Translations under genes and position numbers: made by a program
Notes under the pieces: model-generated
Told to the model about the DNA's origin: nothing
The model's database searches: none
The model's input: only the letters and a program-made list of their open reading frames with translations
In this document: piece by piece, positions 1 to 10,500 of the stretch
Layout of the letters: every line of letters starts with the position of its first letter
Position numbering within the stretch: position 1 is the stretch's first letter
Origin: Grammothele lineata
Lineage: Eukaryota; Basidiomycota; Agaricomycetes; Polyporales; Polyporaceae
Direction of reading: 5' to 3'
Assembly (NCBI GenBank): GCA_002150815.3
Contig: NDFF03000017.1
Coordinates: forward strand, 1 to 64,000
DNA: 64,000 nucleotides

Positions 1-2191
1 ATTCGGATTGTCCACATCGTACACGGGGTGTCGAGCACTATCCTAGACGCAGCGTACAGCTACGCTACCCACCTGAGGGCGTGTAGGCGGACTGTGGGTC
101 GCTGGTAGAGGCTAGTAAAGACTCTGTAGATTGTGTACGCGTAGCTAGTCCTTATATACATGTGCGAGACCCATATGACATCATACACGAGAGAATGCGA
201 GAGAACGACATAGAAGAAAGTATGTACATACACGAGGCGGCGCACCGCAGGCTTACTGATGCGGTGCGGCGTTGAGTAGAGGAAGCACGAGCCGAGGCTC
301 GTGACCGCGTCGAGGCCCGTGACCGCGTAAGCGCTCATGGGCGAATATCTATTCGACACGGGGTAGTACAGAGGTTAGACATACGTGAGCGCAGTTGATT
401 CTACCATAACTGATATATAAAATCGGTCTGGGACAATCACCCAATGGCATTCACTGAAGACAACACTTGCAGCGGCACCGAAGGCCTAGTATCGATGCCA
501 CGGGTAAGCAGTCGGCCTTCCAAATACGGTGGCGTGCGCAACGTCAACTTCAACGCTTGAAACTGGAATCCACGTCCTACCAATCTCGTAGAATAGCTAG
601 GATAACTTACATGTCTGCGAGAATGCACTAAACGTCAAGTCCCATTGAATCTACTCGAGGCCGAGTGAGACTGATGCCAGTCGATTCCGAGTCTGGAAGC
701 TGGTGGTCAATGAATGCTGCTGACAGTAGTTCACTCACATCAACGAACTTCGGTGAATTTTGCAGTCTGCGATTGAAATACGCCGTATGGAGACGGCCTT
801 CAGTGAAGAGCAGTGAGTCTCACGGAGCACCAACTAAGGCCGATGAACCTCACAGAGTGTCGATGAAGTGTTTCGAGCAGCAATGAAAGCTATCAAACTC
901 CGATGAGACAGTATTGAACTCCGCTGATACTTGGTGGAATGCGGTGAACTTGCAAGCGCCCGGCATACTACTGGTCGTACCTGAATGGCAGATGATGAAC
1001 TGCGCATCGCAGCCGTACATCGATGGTCGGACATAGTAGCAGCGCGCCTACAGTGTGCTCATTCGCCGTTTCGTCGACGCCGTCATAACAAACTTTGTGC
1101 CCGCTTTGAACCTTCTGCATATCAACTCCGTCACCCATTGAGAGACAAAATACTAGAACGCGTTCCGAAATCAGCTCTAAGGTCTGTCAAAAAGACGTAG
1201 AAAGTATACCTTTGGTGATAATTCAACGTGTGCTCCGATACAAGACGATCTTGCAATGGAAGTAAACGCCGAAGCTGTAGTAGGGCGTGGACTGCGGAAC
1301 AACATGCAGGTGCCCCATCTGCGCGCCCCGATGAGCGGAGAATGACTCGAATCGATATGAGGCGTAGGTTGCGGCGATAGCGTTGGCTAGAATGCGATAG
1401 ACTTCATGCCCGGCAGCGGTGACGACCACCTAGGCAGTCCTAATTGAAGAGACGGAACGACCACCGAACATACCCAGCAAAATACTTCCACAACTCTCCC
1501 TTCCGCGCGTGCTGCGTACCCACACCGTACGCGGACAATTCACGAGAACGAGGACGAAGTGCCCAATCTTCCAGGAATGGAGTTGGGAAACGTTGGGTAG
1601 TCCCATGTAATGATATACGCTCACCATTACCTTAGCCATATGTGTACCGATGTCATTGATTCCCACCATTCATAGTCTCTGCCCAGCCTTTCTTGTACTC
1701 GTTCGACTAGCGCATCTGCGCGATGTGGATGGGGTGCGGTGTCAGAAAATCGAGACTCGCATAGGTCGGAAGAGTTTGACGACGTTCTCAACGAGCGTAT
1801 CAGCGAGTTTTTCATGGTCATGCTTCAGAGACGGATGGAAAGAATGCGATTGAAATTGCATCGAGGCCGCGAACGGGGAACAGGGACAGTCCGGGAGAGA
1901 AGGGATAGGTCAGCGCGCCAAAGGTCGAAAAGCGCTCTTGACCAATATGTAGCATCCTTCTCACGACTACAAGTCCGCATTACCAGCATGAAGCTTCATC
2001 AAAGCGTCTGAAATTGGAAGCTTGAAATCGTCCTGGGTACTTACTATTTGATTTCTTCGTATCCGTCATCAGTGCCAGATGTGACCTATGCTCAGGGTCA
2101 TTGACAAAACCTAACGCAATGGCAATTAACCTTCCGTTCCCCTGTCGTACATCATTAATAAAAGTAAGTTCCACCCGTCCCAAACTTTTCT
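1..2191. other. Stretch without a recognised gene
   Basis: No open reading frame here looks like a known protein, and none is supported by plausible splice sites or coding-like composition. Base composition is less GC-rich than in the genes further right. Between about 730 and 950 short words such as cagtgaa, cgatgaa and ctccgatga recur at irregular spacing, which might be a decayed repeat. I see no transposon ends, tRNA or rRNA. Confidence 0.4.
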
Positions 2192-3593
2192 TCAGACGTC
2201 ATCCCAATCCCAGTTATCCAGTAGTTCTTGGCCACGCGTCGCGACGAACTCCCCATAGAGGTCTTCGATCTGACGCATCTGCGCAGCGCTCGCACGGCTA
2301 GAGCAGAGGCGTATAGTACCAAATGGGCTGGGTAACTCAACGACATAACCGCGGCCAGCGGCAGTGTCCCCATCCGAAGCTGCGCCTCGCGGTCCTTGTG
2401 CGCGAATCGTTGGGGCCGTCGACGCCGATCCCGAGTCTCCCATTTCCCCGCCAATATTCTGCTGATCTTCCGCAGCGACTGCGCTCCCCTTCACGTTTGC
2501 CTTTGGCTTACACGCTGTCGAGTGTTGCGCCCAGTCCTGCAACGCACCCCCGGGCCCAAGGTGAGTATAACTACTTGTAGGTTCCACTGGCATCGAACAG
2601 CGGTCACTCACCTTTCGCTGGCAAGCTTTGCTGCAGTAACGAGGCTTCAACTCCTCCGGGCATGAACCCCCGCACCTCCTCAGCGTACTCCGCCGCTGCC
2701 CCTGGATGTTGCAGCCCTCAGCAGCGCAGATGTACGCTTCAGGTTCCTGCTCGAACTTCTCCGAGCGACGGGTGTCCTGCGCGTACCAGTCCCTCCCCAT
2801 TGCATCCACCGCGGCGAATATCGCCGGGTAGTCCTGACGTAGCCCAGCTTCGGCTTCTCCTGCGACATTCTTCGCCGTGATTCCGATGGTCAGAACCGAG
2901 AGGCTGCACAAGCTGAGCTCAGCCGCACGATTGGCGAGGAGCACGGCGGCCGCAAGGTCCAGATTACGAGCACCCCACGCCTCCGCGAGCCCGTTCCCAA
3001 GATGTGAGGCGGCAAACTCATGCGCAGTTCGTGACCCTTGGCCTCCGCCTCCGCCTTTGGAATACAGGTAGTAGACCCTGGCACATCCGGCGTAAGCTCG
3101 CGCTTGGACCATAAGACGCTCATTTGAAGAATGTGCTTGGGCGACGAGAGAGGCCGTACGGAACATGGTTATTGCTCTCTCGAAGTCGGGGGCGGGTGTT
3201 CCGGATCCACACCCAGTGAAACAGCTGAAGCGAAAGAATACACCGTCAGGATATCGCTACGGGGACACATATACTCGATGGGCTCGAATAGAAGAGAGGG
3301 AGGACGTCGAGCAAGGATATCGATATTACTTGTGCCACGTACCGCAAGCCCATTTCCACCATCGCTCCAGGATCTTCGCGACGGATCCCGACCTGGAGCT
3401 GCTCTGGTGAGACGTTCGCGATGTACTCAGAACACTCCTTCGCAAACTCCGTGTAGTCTGGCCTTTTGGAGAAGGGGAACCAGATCGAGATCTTCTCCAT
3501 TGCATACTCATCCATGTTCGCAAACCGCCGACTGTTGTCGTCGTCGAGGGGAGGGAACATCTCCATGTGAAGGACAATGCCTGTTGTATCCAT
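2192..3593 (-). CDS. MYND-type zinc finger protein, copy 1
   Basis: Three exons (3343-3593, 2612-3224, 2192-2536) give a protein of 402 residues. The N-terminal 240 residues form an alpha-helical-looking region without a family I recognise. A MYND zinc finger follows: Cys at about 250, 255, 268, 272, 281 and 285 (core YCSKACQRK), then His293 and Cys297 supplied by the last exon (DWAQHSTAC). MYND fingers bind two zinc ions and usually mediate protein-protein contacts, so a nuclear or cytoplasmic regulatory role is inferred only. Intron 1 (donor gtacgt) and the 75-nt intron that splits the finger sit exactly where they do in the downstream paralogue at 4592-5999. No SET domain is visible. The start at 3593 aligns with the paralogue's N-terminus (FPPLDD..NSRRF). 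Sure of family, not of function. Confidence 0.85.
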
Positions 3594-3783
3594 GCTAATG
3601 CGATGCTTATTAGAAACACAAGTGGATAGTAGTATGATGTGGACGTACATGGAATCAATGGAAACAACGGAGAGCCAGGAGGTAGCAAGGCTGTCAAGCC
3701 TGAGATGCAGTCGAGGTCAAGGTGAAGGGGAATCGCAAAATTGTGCTGTCGACGCAGGAGCACGCGATCAGAGTCATGTGGAA

Positions 3784-3810
3784 TATTTCCTATTTTGAAC
3801 TTTCATTGAT
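3784..3810 (-). promoter_or_regulatory. Upstream block shared by the two MYND genes (copy 1)
   Basis: The block tttcctattttgaa followed by ttgat (with a few mismatches) lies about 190-217 bp upstream of the start at 3593. A matching block sits at 6194-6219, about 195-220 bp upstream of the second MYND gene. An E-box-like catgtg (3774-3779) precedes it here and cacgtg precedes it in the other copy. It was either retained after gene duplication or kept as a control element. Confidence 0.45.
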
Positions 3811-3814
3811 GGGT

Positions 3815-3890
3815 CCGGACGGACGATAGCAGGGTCCAGGATTTCTGTCCGACCGGACGGATAGCACGGTCCACGATTTCCGTTCGACCG
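3815..3890. repeat. Two-unit imperfect tandem repeat, about 36 bp
   Basis: A unit containing cggacgga..atagca.ggtcca.gattt occurs twice, with the matching words gggtccaggatttct and cggtccacgatttcc about 36 bp apart, and a partial third gaccggacc at the right end. It lies just beyond the shared MYND upstream block and has no counterpart at the second MYND gene. Confidence 0.55.
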
Positions 3891-4591
3891 GACCAACCAC
3901 CCAGGCGTAATATAGGCGCCCATCCGGGGCGAACTGGGAGTCTCGAATACTGTCACGTCGGCTTAATTTTACTGGTTCTTTATACCGTAGAAGATAAGTG
4001 GATAAACGGTTAGGAAGACTCTGGGGCATTCAAGGGACCCCAGAAGGTTTTATAACGCAGTTTCACGGCTCGAATTCGGAATCGAAGCAACCGCCGCCGG
4101 GGCCCCATTCGCCTTCAAGCAACTTGTACTACGTACCATATCCATTGCCAGCATCAACTTGGAATCTCCAAAGGAGAACTATATTCTCAGATTGGTGAGC
4201 GTTTCCGTAATTCTTTGTCTCGCTATGTCCTGCGTGATCGCTAAAGGCGCGTCTTCATCGAGGACACGCCGAAGTACCTGCCGGACTGTCGCATGACGGT
4301 CCCGCAGCTACGCGACCTTCGATTCGACGTCCTCTTCTGTCCGAGAATCGCCCCCAAGTATCTGCGAGGTGTGACACATTACTTCAAGCTTGTAAAATCT
4401 CAGACATTGTCAAAGTTTTGAGCTCCTAAGATCTGAAGCTCGAAATCACCCCAACTTCTGTACGGGATCCGACACCCGGGCCCTCGCTAATCCTTTAAAG
4501 CAGAGAACACAGTGACATTACAATTACGCTCGCTTCCGCTACTTCCGCACGCCATAAACAGAGAGTAAGTACCCCACTCAATCCCTTCTAT
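3891..4591. other. Intergenic stretch between MYND paralogues with a possible gene remnant
   Basis: No intact gene is recognised. On the plus strand, 4257-4370 reads as an open, protein-like segment (with EDTPKYLPDC, then TVPQLRDLRF, then PRIAPKYLRG) preceded by a possible donor at 4195 (gtgagc). There is no start, and the frame soon closes. It could be a decayed exon, or chance. Confidence 0.25.
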
Positions 4592-5999
4592 TCATCTGCC
4601 CTGCGATACTAATTCATCTAGCAGTTCTTGATGATTGCGTGTAGCGCTAGCGACGAAGTCCTCGCAGATATTCTCGAACTTGCGCATCTGCACGGGGGTG
4701 GCACTGCTGGCGGAGAGACGCATGGTAATACCCCCAAGCCCTGGTAGCTCGAGGAGATAATTGCGTCCGGGAGTCTCATCTGCGGCGTCAGTGGACCCCT
4801 CCTGTGAGCGAATCGCTACGGCCGACGTCGATCCCTTGGCGTCGTTCCTGTCGCCTGGAATATCCTGCTGGCTATCCGCGGCGGTATCGCTTCGCTTCAC
4901 GTTCGCTCTGGGTTTGCACACTGCTGAATGCCGTTTCCAGTCCTGCAAAGCGACCCCGAGGTGAGCACGACTGCTTGTAGGCGCCATCCAATAGCAACGA
5001 CTCACCTTCCTCTGGCAAGCCTTGCTGCAATAGTGCGGCTTCAACGCCTCCGGGCATGTGCCGCCGCACCTCCTCAGCGAACCCTTCCGTAGCCCCTGGA
5101 TGTTGCAGTATTCGGCAGCGCAGATGTACGCGGTGGGCTCCTGGTCGACCTTCTCCGTGCGACGCACTTGCCGCGCGTACCACTCTTTCCCCGTCGATTC
5201 CACTGCATCGAACAGCTCAGGGTACTCCCGACGAAACAGGGGAAGGTTCTCCCCTCCAAAATTCTTCACCGCGTTCCCCAGGACCAGAATGGAAGCGCTG
5301 CACAAGCCGAGCTGGGCTGCGCGATTCGCGAACATCAGCGCTCCCGTGACGTCCAGCAGACCGATGTCCAGCAGAGCCCTCGCGAGCTCGCCTGCGAGGT
5401 GTGCAGCGACGAACTCCTGCGTTGTCGGCGATCCTCGTCCCCCGCCTGCGCCGCTGGCATACAGGCAATAGACTCTGGCGGTTCCAGCACAAGCACGCGC
5501 CCGAGTCAATAGGCGTTCACCGGGAACGTTCTCTCGAGGAACGAGCGGAGAGACTAGTGCGAACATGGCTAGCGCTTTCTCCAAGTCGGGGGTTGGTCTT
5601 CCGGATCTACAACCGACGAGATAGCTGCAAGGGAAAAGGTATGTGGTCAGTGCGTTGGTACGGCGATATGTACGAAACATGAGCCCCGCGAGCCAACAGG
5701 GACGAGGAACTAACAAGGAGATATTACGCATGTACGCACCGCAAGCCCATTTCCACCGTTGCTTCACGATCCCCGCGAGAGATCTGGAGCAGAAGCTGTT
5801 CGGGCGGGACATTCGCGATATACTCGGAACACTTGATGGAAAACTCTTTGTAGTCCGGCCTTTTGGTGAAGGAAAACCAGAGCGACATCTTCTCCATCAC
5901 GTACTCATTCAGGTTCGGGAAACGTCTACTGTTTTCATCGTCGAGGGGAGGGAACAACTCTATGGTTGCGATCATGCCTCCCAAGAGTCTCGTACCCAT
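4592..5999 (-). CDS. MYND-type zinc finger protein, copy 2
   Basis: Tandem paralogue of the 2192-3593 gene. Exons are 5740-5999, 5006-5624 and 4592-4942, giving 409 residues. The MYND finger has Cys255, 260, 273, 277, 286 and 290, then His298 and Cys302, interrupted by a 63-nt phase-0 intron between QRK and DWKRH. That intron has no stop and is a multiple of three, so retention would insert 21 residues into the finger rather than truncate the protein. The N-terminal part matches copy 1 closely (FPPLDDENSRRF, SEYIANV.PEQL). The start is at 5999, though an in-frame ATG at 5975 is equally reasonable. The C-terminal half after the finger has diverged more than the N-terminal half. Function is unknown beyond zinc binding and probable protein interaction. 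Confidence 0.85.
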
Positions 6000-6777
6000 G
6001 TTGGAGCGACTTGAACGCCTCTGAGCACATCGCTATGACGTAGGTAATATAGCATGGACGTACGTGGGATTAGACAATTGACGCGCAACCAGTAAGCGCG
6101 GCCGAGCCTGACGTGCAGAAGTAAAGAGAGAAATACAGACTGTGCAAGTTGCGGCTTGCGGCCAGCATGGCTACAATTCGAGCCACGTGGCGGGTTTCCT
6201 ATTTTGAATGTTTGTTGATCGCTTCGAGTGGATGGGAGACTTGTCGGAGTGGCGGGCCAAGAGTACTGGCAAGTCCGCCGCTTCAGGTGGACATTCAGTT
6301 TTAAATCGACCGCTGTACTACGACGCAGACGAAACTATGGATTCGAGTTACCATGGAGAAGTGAGACAGAGCTGAATCCTCAGCAAGTTCTCAGCACTCA
6401 GGAGGCGACTTGACGCGACTCCATCGCTGGGAACCGTGTGCCCCGCACGACCGGGACGTGCCTGCGCAGTTCCTCCAGTAGAAGCCGCTCTTGGAGCGCG
6501 AGGCCGACGAGGTTGTCTTAGACTCAGATACGTTGCTGCCTGCTAAGCTGAGAGTATCTTGGAGCGAGATGATGGCATAGTTGAGGCGGGCGGAGGAAAT
6601 GTTATAGCAGAAAGGACGGTGGCCTATGAAGAGAACTACTACGATCTCACTCGTCAAACACTAGGAGCGATTTGAAGGCAGAATAGCGATGCATTCGGAG
6701 ATGAAAAGGTATAGCGTGTACAACAGTTTCTGAGCGCCGAGGGGAAGGAGTAGGACGAAACACAGACTTCGGGCACA
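6000..6777. other. Intergenic region with shared MYND upstream block and a possible remnant
   Basis: Holds the upstream block of the second MYND gene (6194-6219, with cacgtg at 6184-6189). On the plus strand 6413-6576 reads as a protein-like segment broken by one TAG (…VPAQFLQ stop KPLLEREADEV…), which could be a decayed gene fragment. No intact gene is seen. Confidence 0.3.
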
Positions 6778-7719
6778 TCAATATGGACACTCCACCTCGA
6801 TACTCTCAAACACAGCGCTCATCCGTCCCGGGATGTCGTTCCAGTTAATGGGCCCACGCGCCCACTCGGAGGTACCTGCTGGTGTACTTGCGTCCCAGAT
6901 GCCGAACTGCAGGCGAGCGGGGTGAGAGGGATAGTGCAGCGCGCCGTGTTTCTTCGTTTCATCTGTGGGACCCATAGATGAAGCTCGTGCGAGATTCGAC
7001 TCACTACGACAGACTCACCTTTGTGAAGGGTCCTAACCGCCGCTCCGTCGAGGCTCCAGACGATGCGTTCGGGGCTCCAGTCGATAGAGTATGAATGCAT
7101 AGTGTTGACCGAGTTCTGGCCGTGTGGATAGGTTTGTACCGAGCTCAAGGTACTATAGAGCGGTTGGTTCTCGTGGGGAGCGGGGGCGAAGACGTTGGTT
7201 TGCCAGTGCTTGGGATCTCCACCGACGAGCTCGATGTCAATCTCATCGCTTTCCGGAGCTGCGCACGGGCAATTCAGACTTGGCGAGCTCTGAAACTCGA
7301 TGGCATGCGAACATACCTATGAGAATGGCCGCAGTGACTGCTCCTGCAACCTCCGGTGCCGAAAACGTATACGTGATTTTCCCATACAGTACAAGGAACG
7401 TGGAGTTGAACGTGGACCCTTCGGCGACTTTGTCGTTGATGTTGCCTTTGGTGGTGATCTTTCCTAATGGCTTGTCAAGGAAAAGGCGGAGTCCGTCTGA
7501 GCCCATTGCATACGACGCCGGAGAGTCCAAGGGAGTCCAGAGCCGTCCAAGAGATGCCGCAGAAGAAAACACAGTCCGCATGGGTTGACAGTGTGCCTGA
7601 GAGCGCACAGAGAGATCGCCGCCAGACCGAGCGTGCTCAAGAGTCGCCGCAGCTGTTGTTGGCAGAAGTCCGCCCGCAACAAGAACCAAGAGAATGACAG
7701 ACTTGAAGAGAAGCTGCAT
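6778..7719 (-). CDS. GH16 Crh-type cell-wall transglycosylase, secreted
   Basis: Exons 7317-7719, 7019-7258 and 6778-6962 encode 275 residues. An N-terminal signal peptide (KSVILLVLVAGGLLP) is followed by a GH16 fold. The catalytic signature is DEIDIE with Glu140 as nucleophile and Glu144 as acid/base, directly followed by LVGGDPKHWQTN, which is characteristic of the fungal Crh subgroup that links chitin to beta-glucan in the wall. The conserved IDWSPERIVW and the closing WND.PG..SA.F..IEV.C are present. Unlike yeast Crh1/Crh2, the chain ends right after the catalytic domain: no Ser/Thr-rich tail, chitin-binding module or GPI signal is visible. A soluble secreted enzyme is therefore inferred. 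Both introns have good GT-AG ends. Confidence 0.85.
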
Positions 7720-7926
7720 GAGGGAGACCTGGATAGAGTAGTATGATGCACTAGAACCTGCTGAAAAGGGACCAGGTGGATGAGTGTGTCGCAGGCAAGA
7801 GTAAGGGTTCAAGCAGGGTGCGCTGTTGCATGCCAGAGTCACTGAGAGGGTGTTGAAATTGAATATCTCGTGAATTTCGCGGTCCCGTGACGTCGACTCT
7901 CACGATGAGATGCGCCGAGGCAAGCG

Positions 7927-10294
7927 ATGCCACTCCCCAGCTCTCAGTCCTCTTCAAGTCCTCTGCCGCCGCCTTTCCTCAGCATTCCTCACTCAGCCAT
8001 GCAGCACTCGTCTTCTTCCAGGTCTCCCTCGCCCTCAAGTTCCCCGTCTCTGGCCCCAGTCGACTCGTCCCCGCCCTCCTCACCCTCCTTCACGGCTATC
8101 AAAACACCCCCCGCGTCTCCGGGCGCACAAGACCCCTTTGCTGGCTCATCCAAGTCCGTTAAGCAACCTCGCATCTATGAACGACACGGCCCAAAGAAGT
8201 CCCTCAGCGGCCTTGACGCGTTTTCCGCCCATGTCGCATGCACACGACCAGGGCTCGACGACGTGACCCCGACACGTCCCTCACGCGTCGTCGACCCGTT
8301 CTCTGGCTCAGCGAAGCGGCACTGGCGTCCGCCGGCGTACGAGAAGAAGGAACGCGCTTGCGGGGAGGATGCAACCCCCACGACCTCAAGCACCCCTTCG
8401 CCCCCGCTCCGCGCCCAACCTCTGTATCGCTATGTCTCTCCGACTCCCGCTCATCGTGTTACGATGGATTTAGAAGATCCCGACGACTTCACTCTTACCG
8501 ACGACGAAGGCGATCCTTTTCCCTCAAAAGAGCAGCCTTCAAAAGTCAAGTCGGAACATGATCTGTGGGACGAGGCAATTACAGCGACAATCGACCAGCT
8601 GCACGGCATTATTGACTTAAGGTACGTGTTCCAGTTCTTAGAAAGGTGCAAACCGAAGTGGACGAGGTTGCGTCCTATGATATACCCTGCATACATAAAG
8701 ACTGACAACGTCCGGCGTTACCAGCGGGACCAGCTTAGGTGGTCTCATTACCTACATCCCTCCGTCCATCGAAGAGCTTGCGATCCGCACCGTCCTCCCT
8801 CAACCAGCCAACCCGTCCAGCGTACCCTCATCTCCCATTCTCTCACCCGTCTTTCGTCCCGCAAGCCCCCCCGGTCTGTCATCTTCCCGACCATTCGCTC
8901 GTGCGACGACCGTCGCTGCTCCCGCGTTCAACCATGCCTTTTTCCAAAGCAAGGATGGCGAGCGACTTCGTGGTACCCCAGCCGCTCGTGCTGCGTCGCT
9001 CCAGGAGGTCGCACAACAGTCGGGCAGCCGGCTGCGAAGGCGCGAACTGCATATGTATCTCGCCAACAACTCGATTTCTTCCCTCCCACCCGAACTCTTT
9101 CGTGTCACAACTCTGACAGTTCTTAGCCTGCGTGAGTACTCTCAGGGCACACTAGCATTTTACTCACATTTCTAATGCGACGATCCAGGTTCTAACGCCA
9201 TAACCTCCATCCCGCCTCAGATCTCCCAGCTGACCTCTCTCCAAGAGTTTAACATCGCGCTGAACAAGCTACGATGGCTTCCCGCCGAAATGCTCAACAT
9301 GCGCCTCAACAAACTCAACGTCTCCGGCAACCCATGGCTTGCCCCTCCCCCTCTCCCCCCAAACGCGCCCCCGAGCGCGAAGCCCACCTCCAACACGCTC
9401 GTCCGGTTCACCATCCCCCCACTCTCCGAGCTTTGCCTCCGCACCCTCCTCCGCCACCCCACCTCCTCTGGCCCCCCTCTACAAACACCAGAACCTACCG
9501 CGAACCCAGAGAGCGCTCATCCCCAGCAAACGCTCCTCGAAACGCACTATGACCTCCCCATCACCGACGAAGCCGCGCTGAGCCCCGCGCTCCTCGCGCT
9601 CCTCCGCACCTGCGTACCCGCGGCGGTCGCGCGCCCCGCTGAGGACCGGCTGCGTACGAAGCGTTTGCGCGGGGAGGCCGCGGGGGAGGGAGAGGGCGCG
9701 CCCTCTCAACGCACCATGGCTAACAACGAAGACGTCTTCGGCTCCGCCCGGGGACCCCCGCGCGCTCCCCATACCCACGACCCTAACCATTTCCACGACC
9801 CCGGCCCCGAGGAGCCCACTGGGATCAGCGTGTGCGCGTCCCCCGTACATATCGACTCCGACCATCCTGGCGGCGCGTCATTGCCGCCGCCAACATCAAC
9901 ATCGACGGGGATGCGCGCACGATGGCGCGGCGCGCGCGAGCCAGCGTTCGTGCGCGCGGCGGAGGAGCGGTTCACGTGGGAGGCTGTCGTCGCCGGGGTG
10001 CGCGTCGCGGGCGAGGGCGGTGCGACTGCGGGGGCGACGGGCGTGCCTGTGCGGTGGCGCGGGTGCGAGCGGGGGTGTTTGGCGTTCCTCGACCCGCCGG
10101 TTCCTCCGAGCGCGGGCGCAGCGGGGTCTTCTGAGGAAGAGGCGGGAGAGGCGGGAGGGGACGGGCAAACGCCAGGAGGCGTTGGGGAGGTGGTGCTTGA
10201 CTTGGAGGGAGGCGGGGACGACGATGTGGAGATGGAAGACTTGGGCGTGCAGGGCAGTCTTGCGGACCCCGCGGATTTCGAGGAGGCGTTCTAG
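7927..10294 (+). CDS. Leucine-rich-repeat protein with Ser/Pro-rich N-terminus
   Basis: Exons 7927-8621, 8725-9131 and 9189-10294 give 735 residues. The first 100 residues are Ser/Pro-rich and probably disordered; an alternative ATG lies at 7999. A middle segment contains IDQLHGIIDLS…GGLITYIPPSIEEL. Around residues 345-400 there are LRRs of the typical L..N.IS.LP.E.F..T.L..L.L.SN.IT.IP..I.QL..L..F.I..N.L form, with intron 2 falling inside the LRR block. The C-terminal 250 residues are low-complexity and acidic (DLEGGGDDDVEMED). There is no signal peptide or membrane segment, so it is likely cytoplasmic or nuclear and used for protein binding. The start is 207 bp from the divergent GH16 start at 7719. 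Confidence 0.8.
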
Positions 10295-10500
10295 CGGTAT
10301 GCGTGAAGTGAGGTCCGTGCGAGCGGTCCTCGAAGTTCGAATCACATATGGTGCAGCGCAACTATGTAATCATCATGTACTCGTCTCATTTACACATTAG
10401 CATCTGTACAGTACAAGGTACCAACAGCAACATTACTTCCTTAAAGTCCGAACCGAACAGCGTCATTATTAGCATGCATCAGCAAAGTCCCCAAGGTCCC

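Noticed and set aside
730..950. Possible tandem repeat of cagtgaa/cgatgaa words
   Set aside because: Spacing is irregular and the units cannot be aligned convincingly by eye; a tandem-repeat search with a significant score would be needed.
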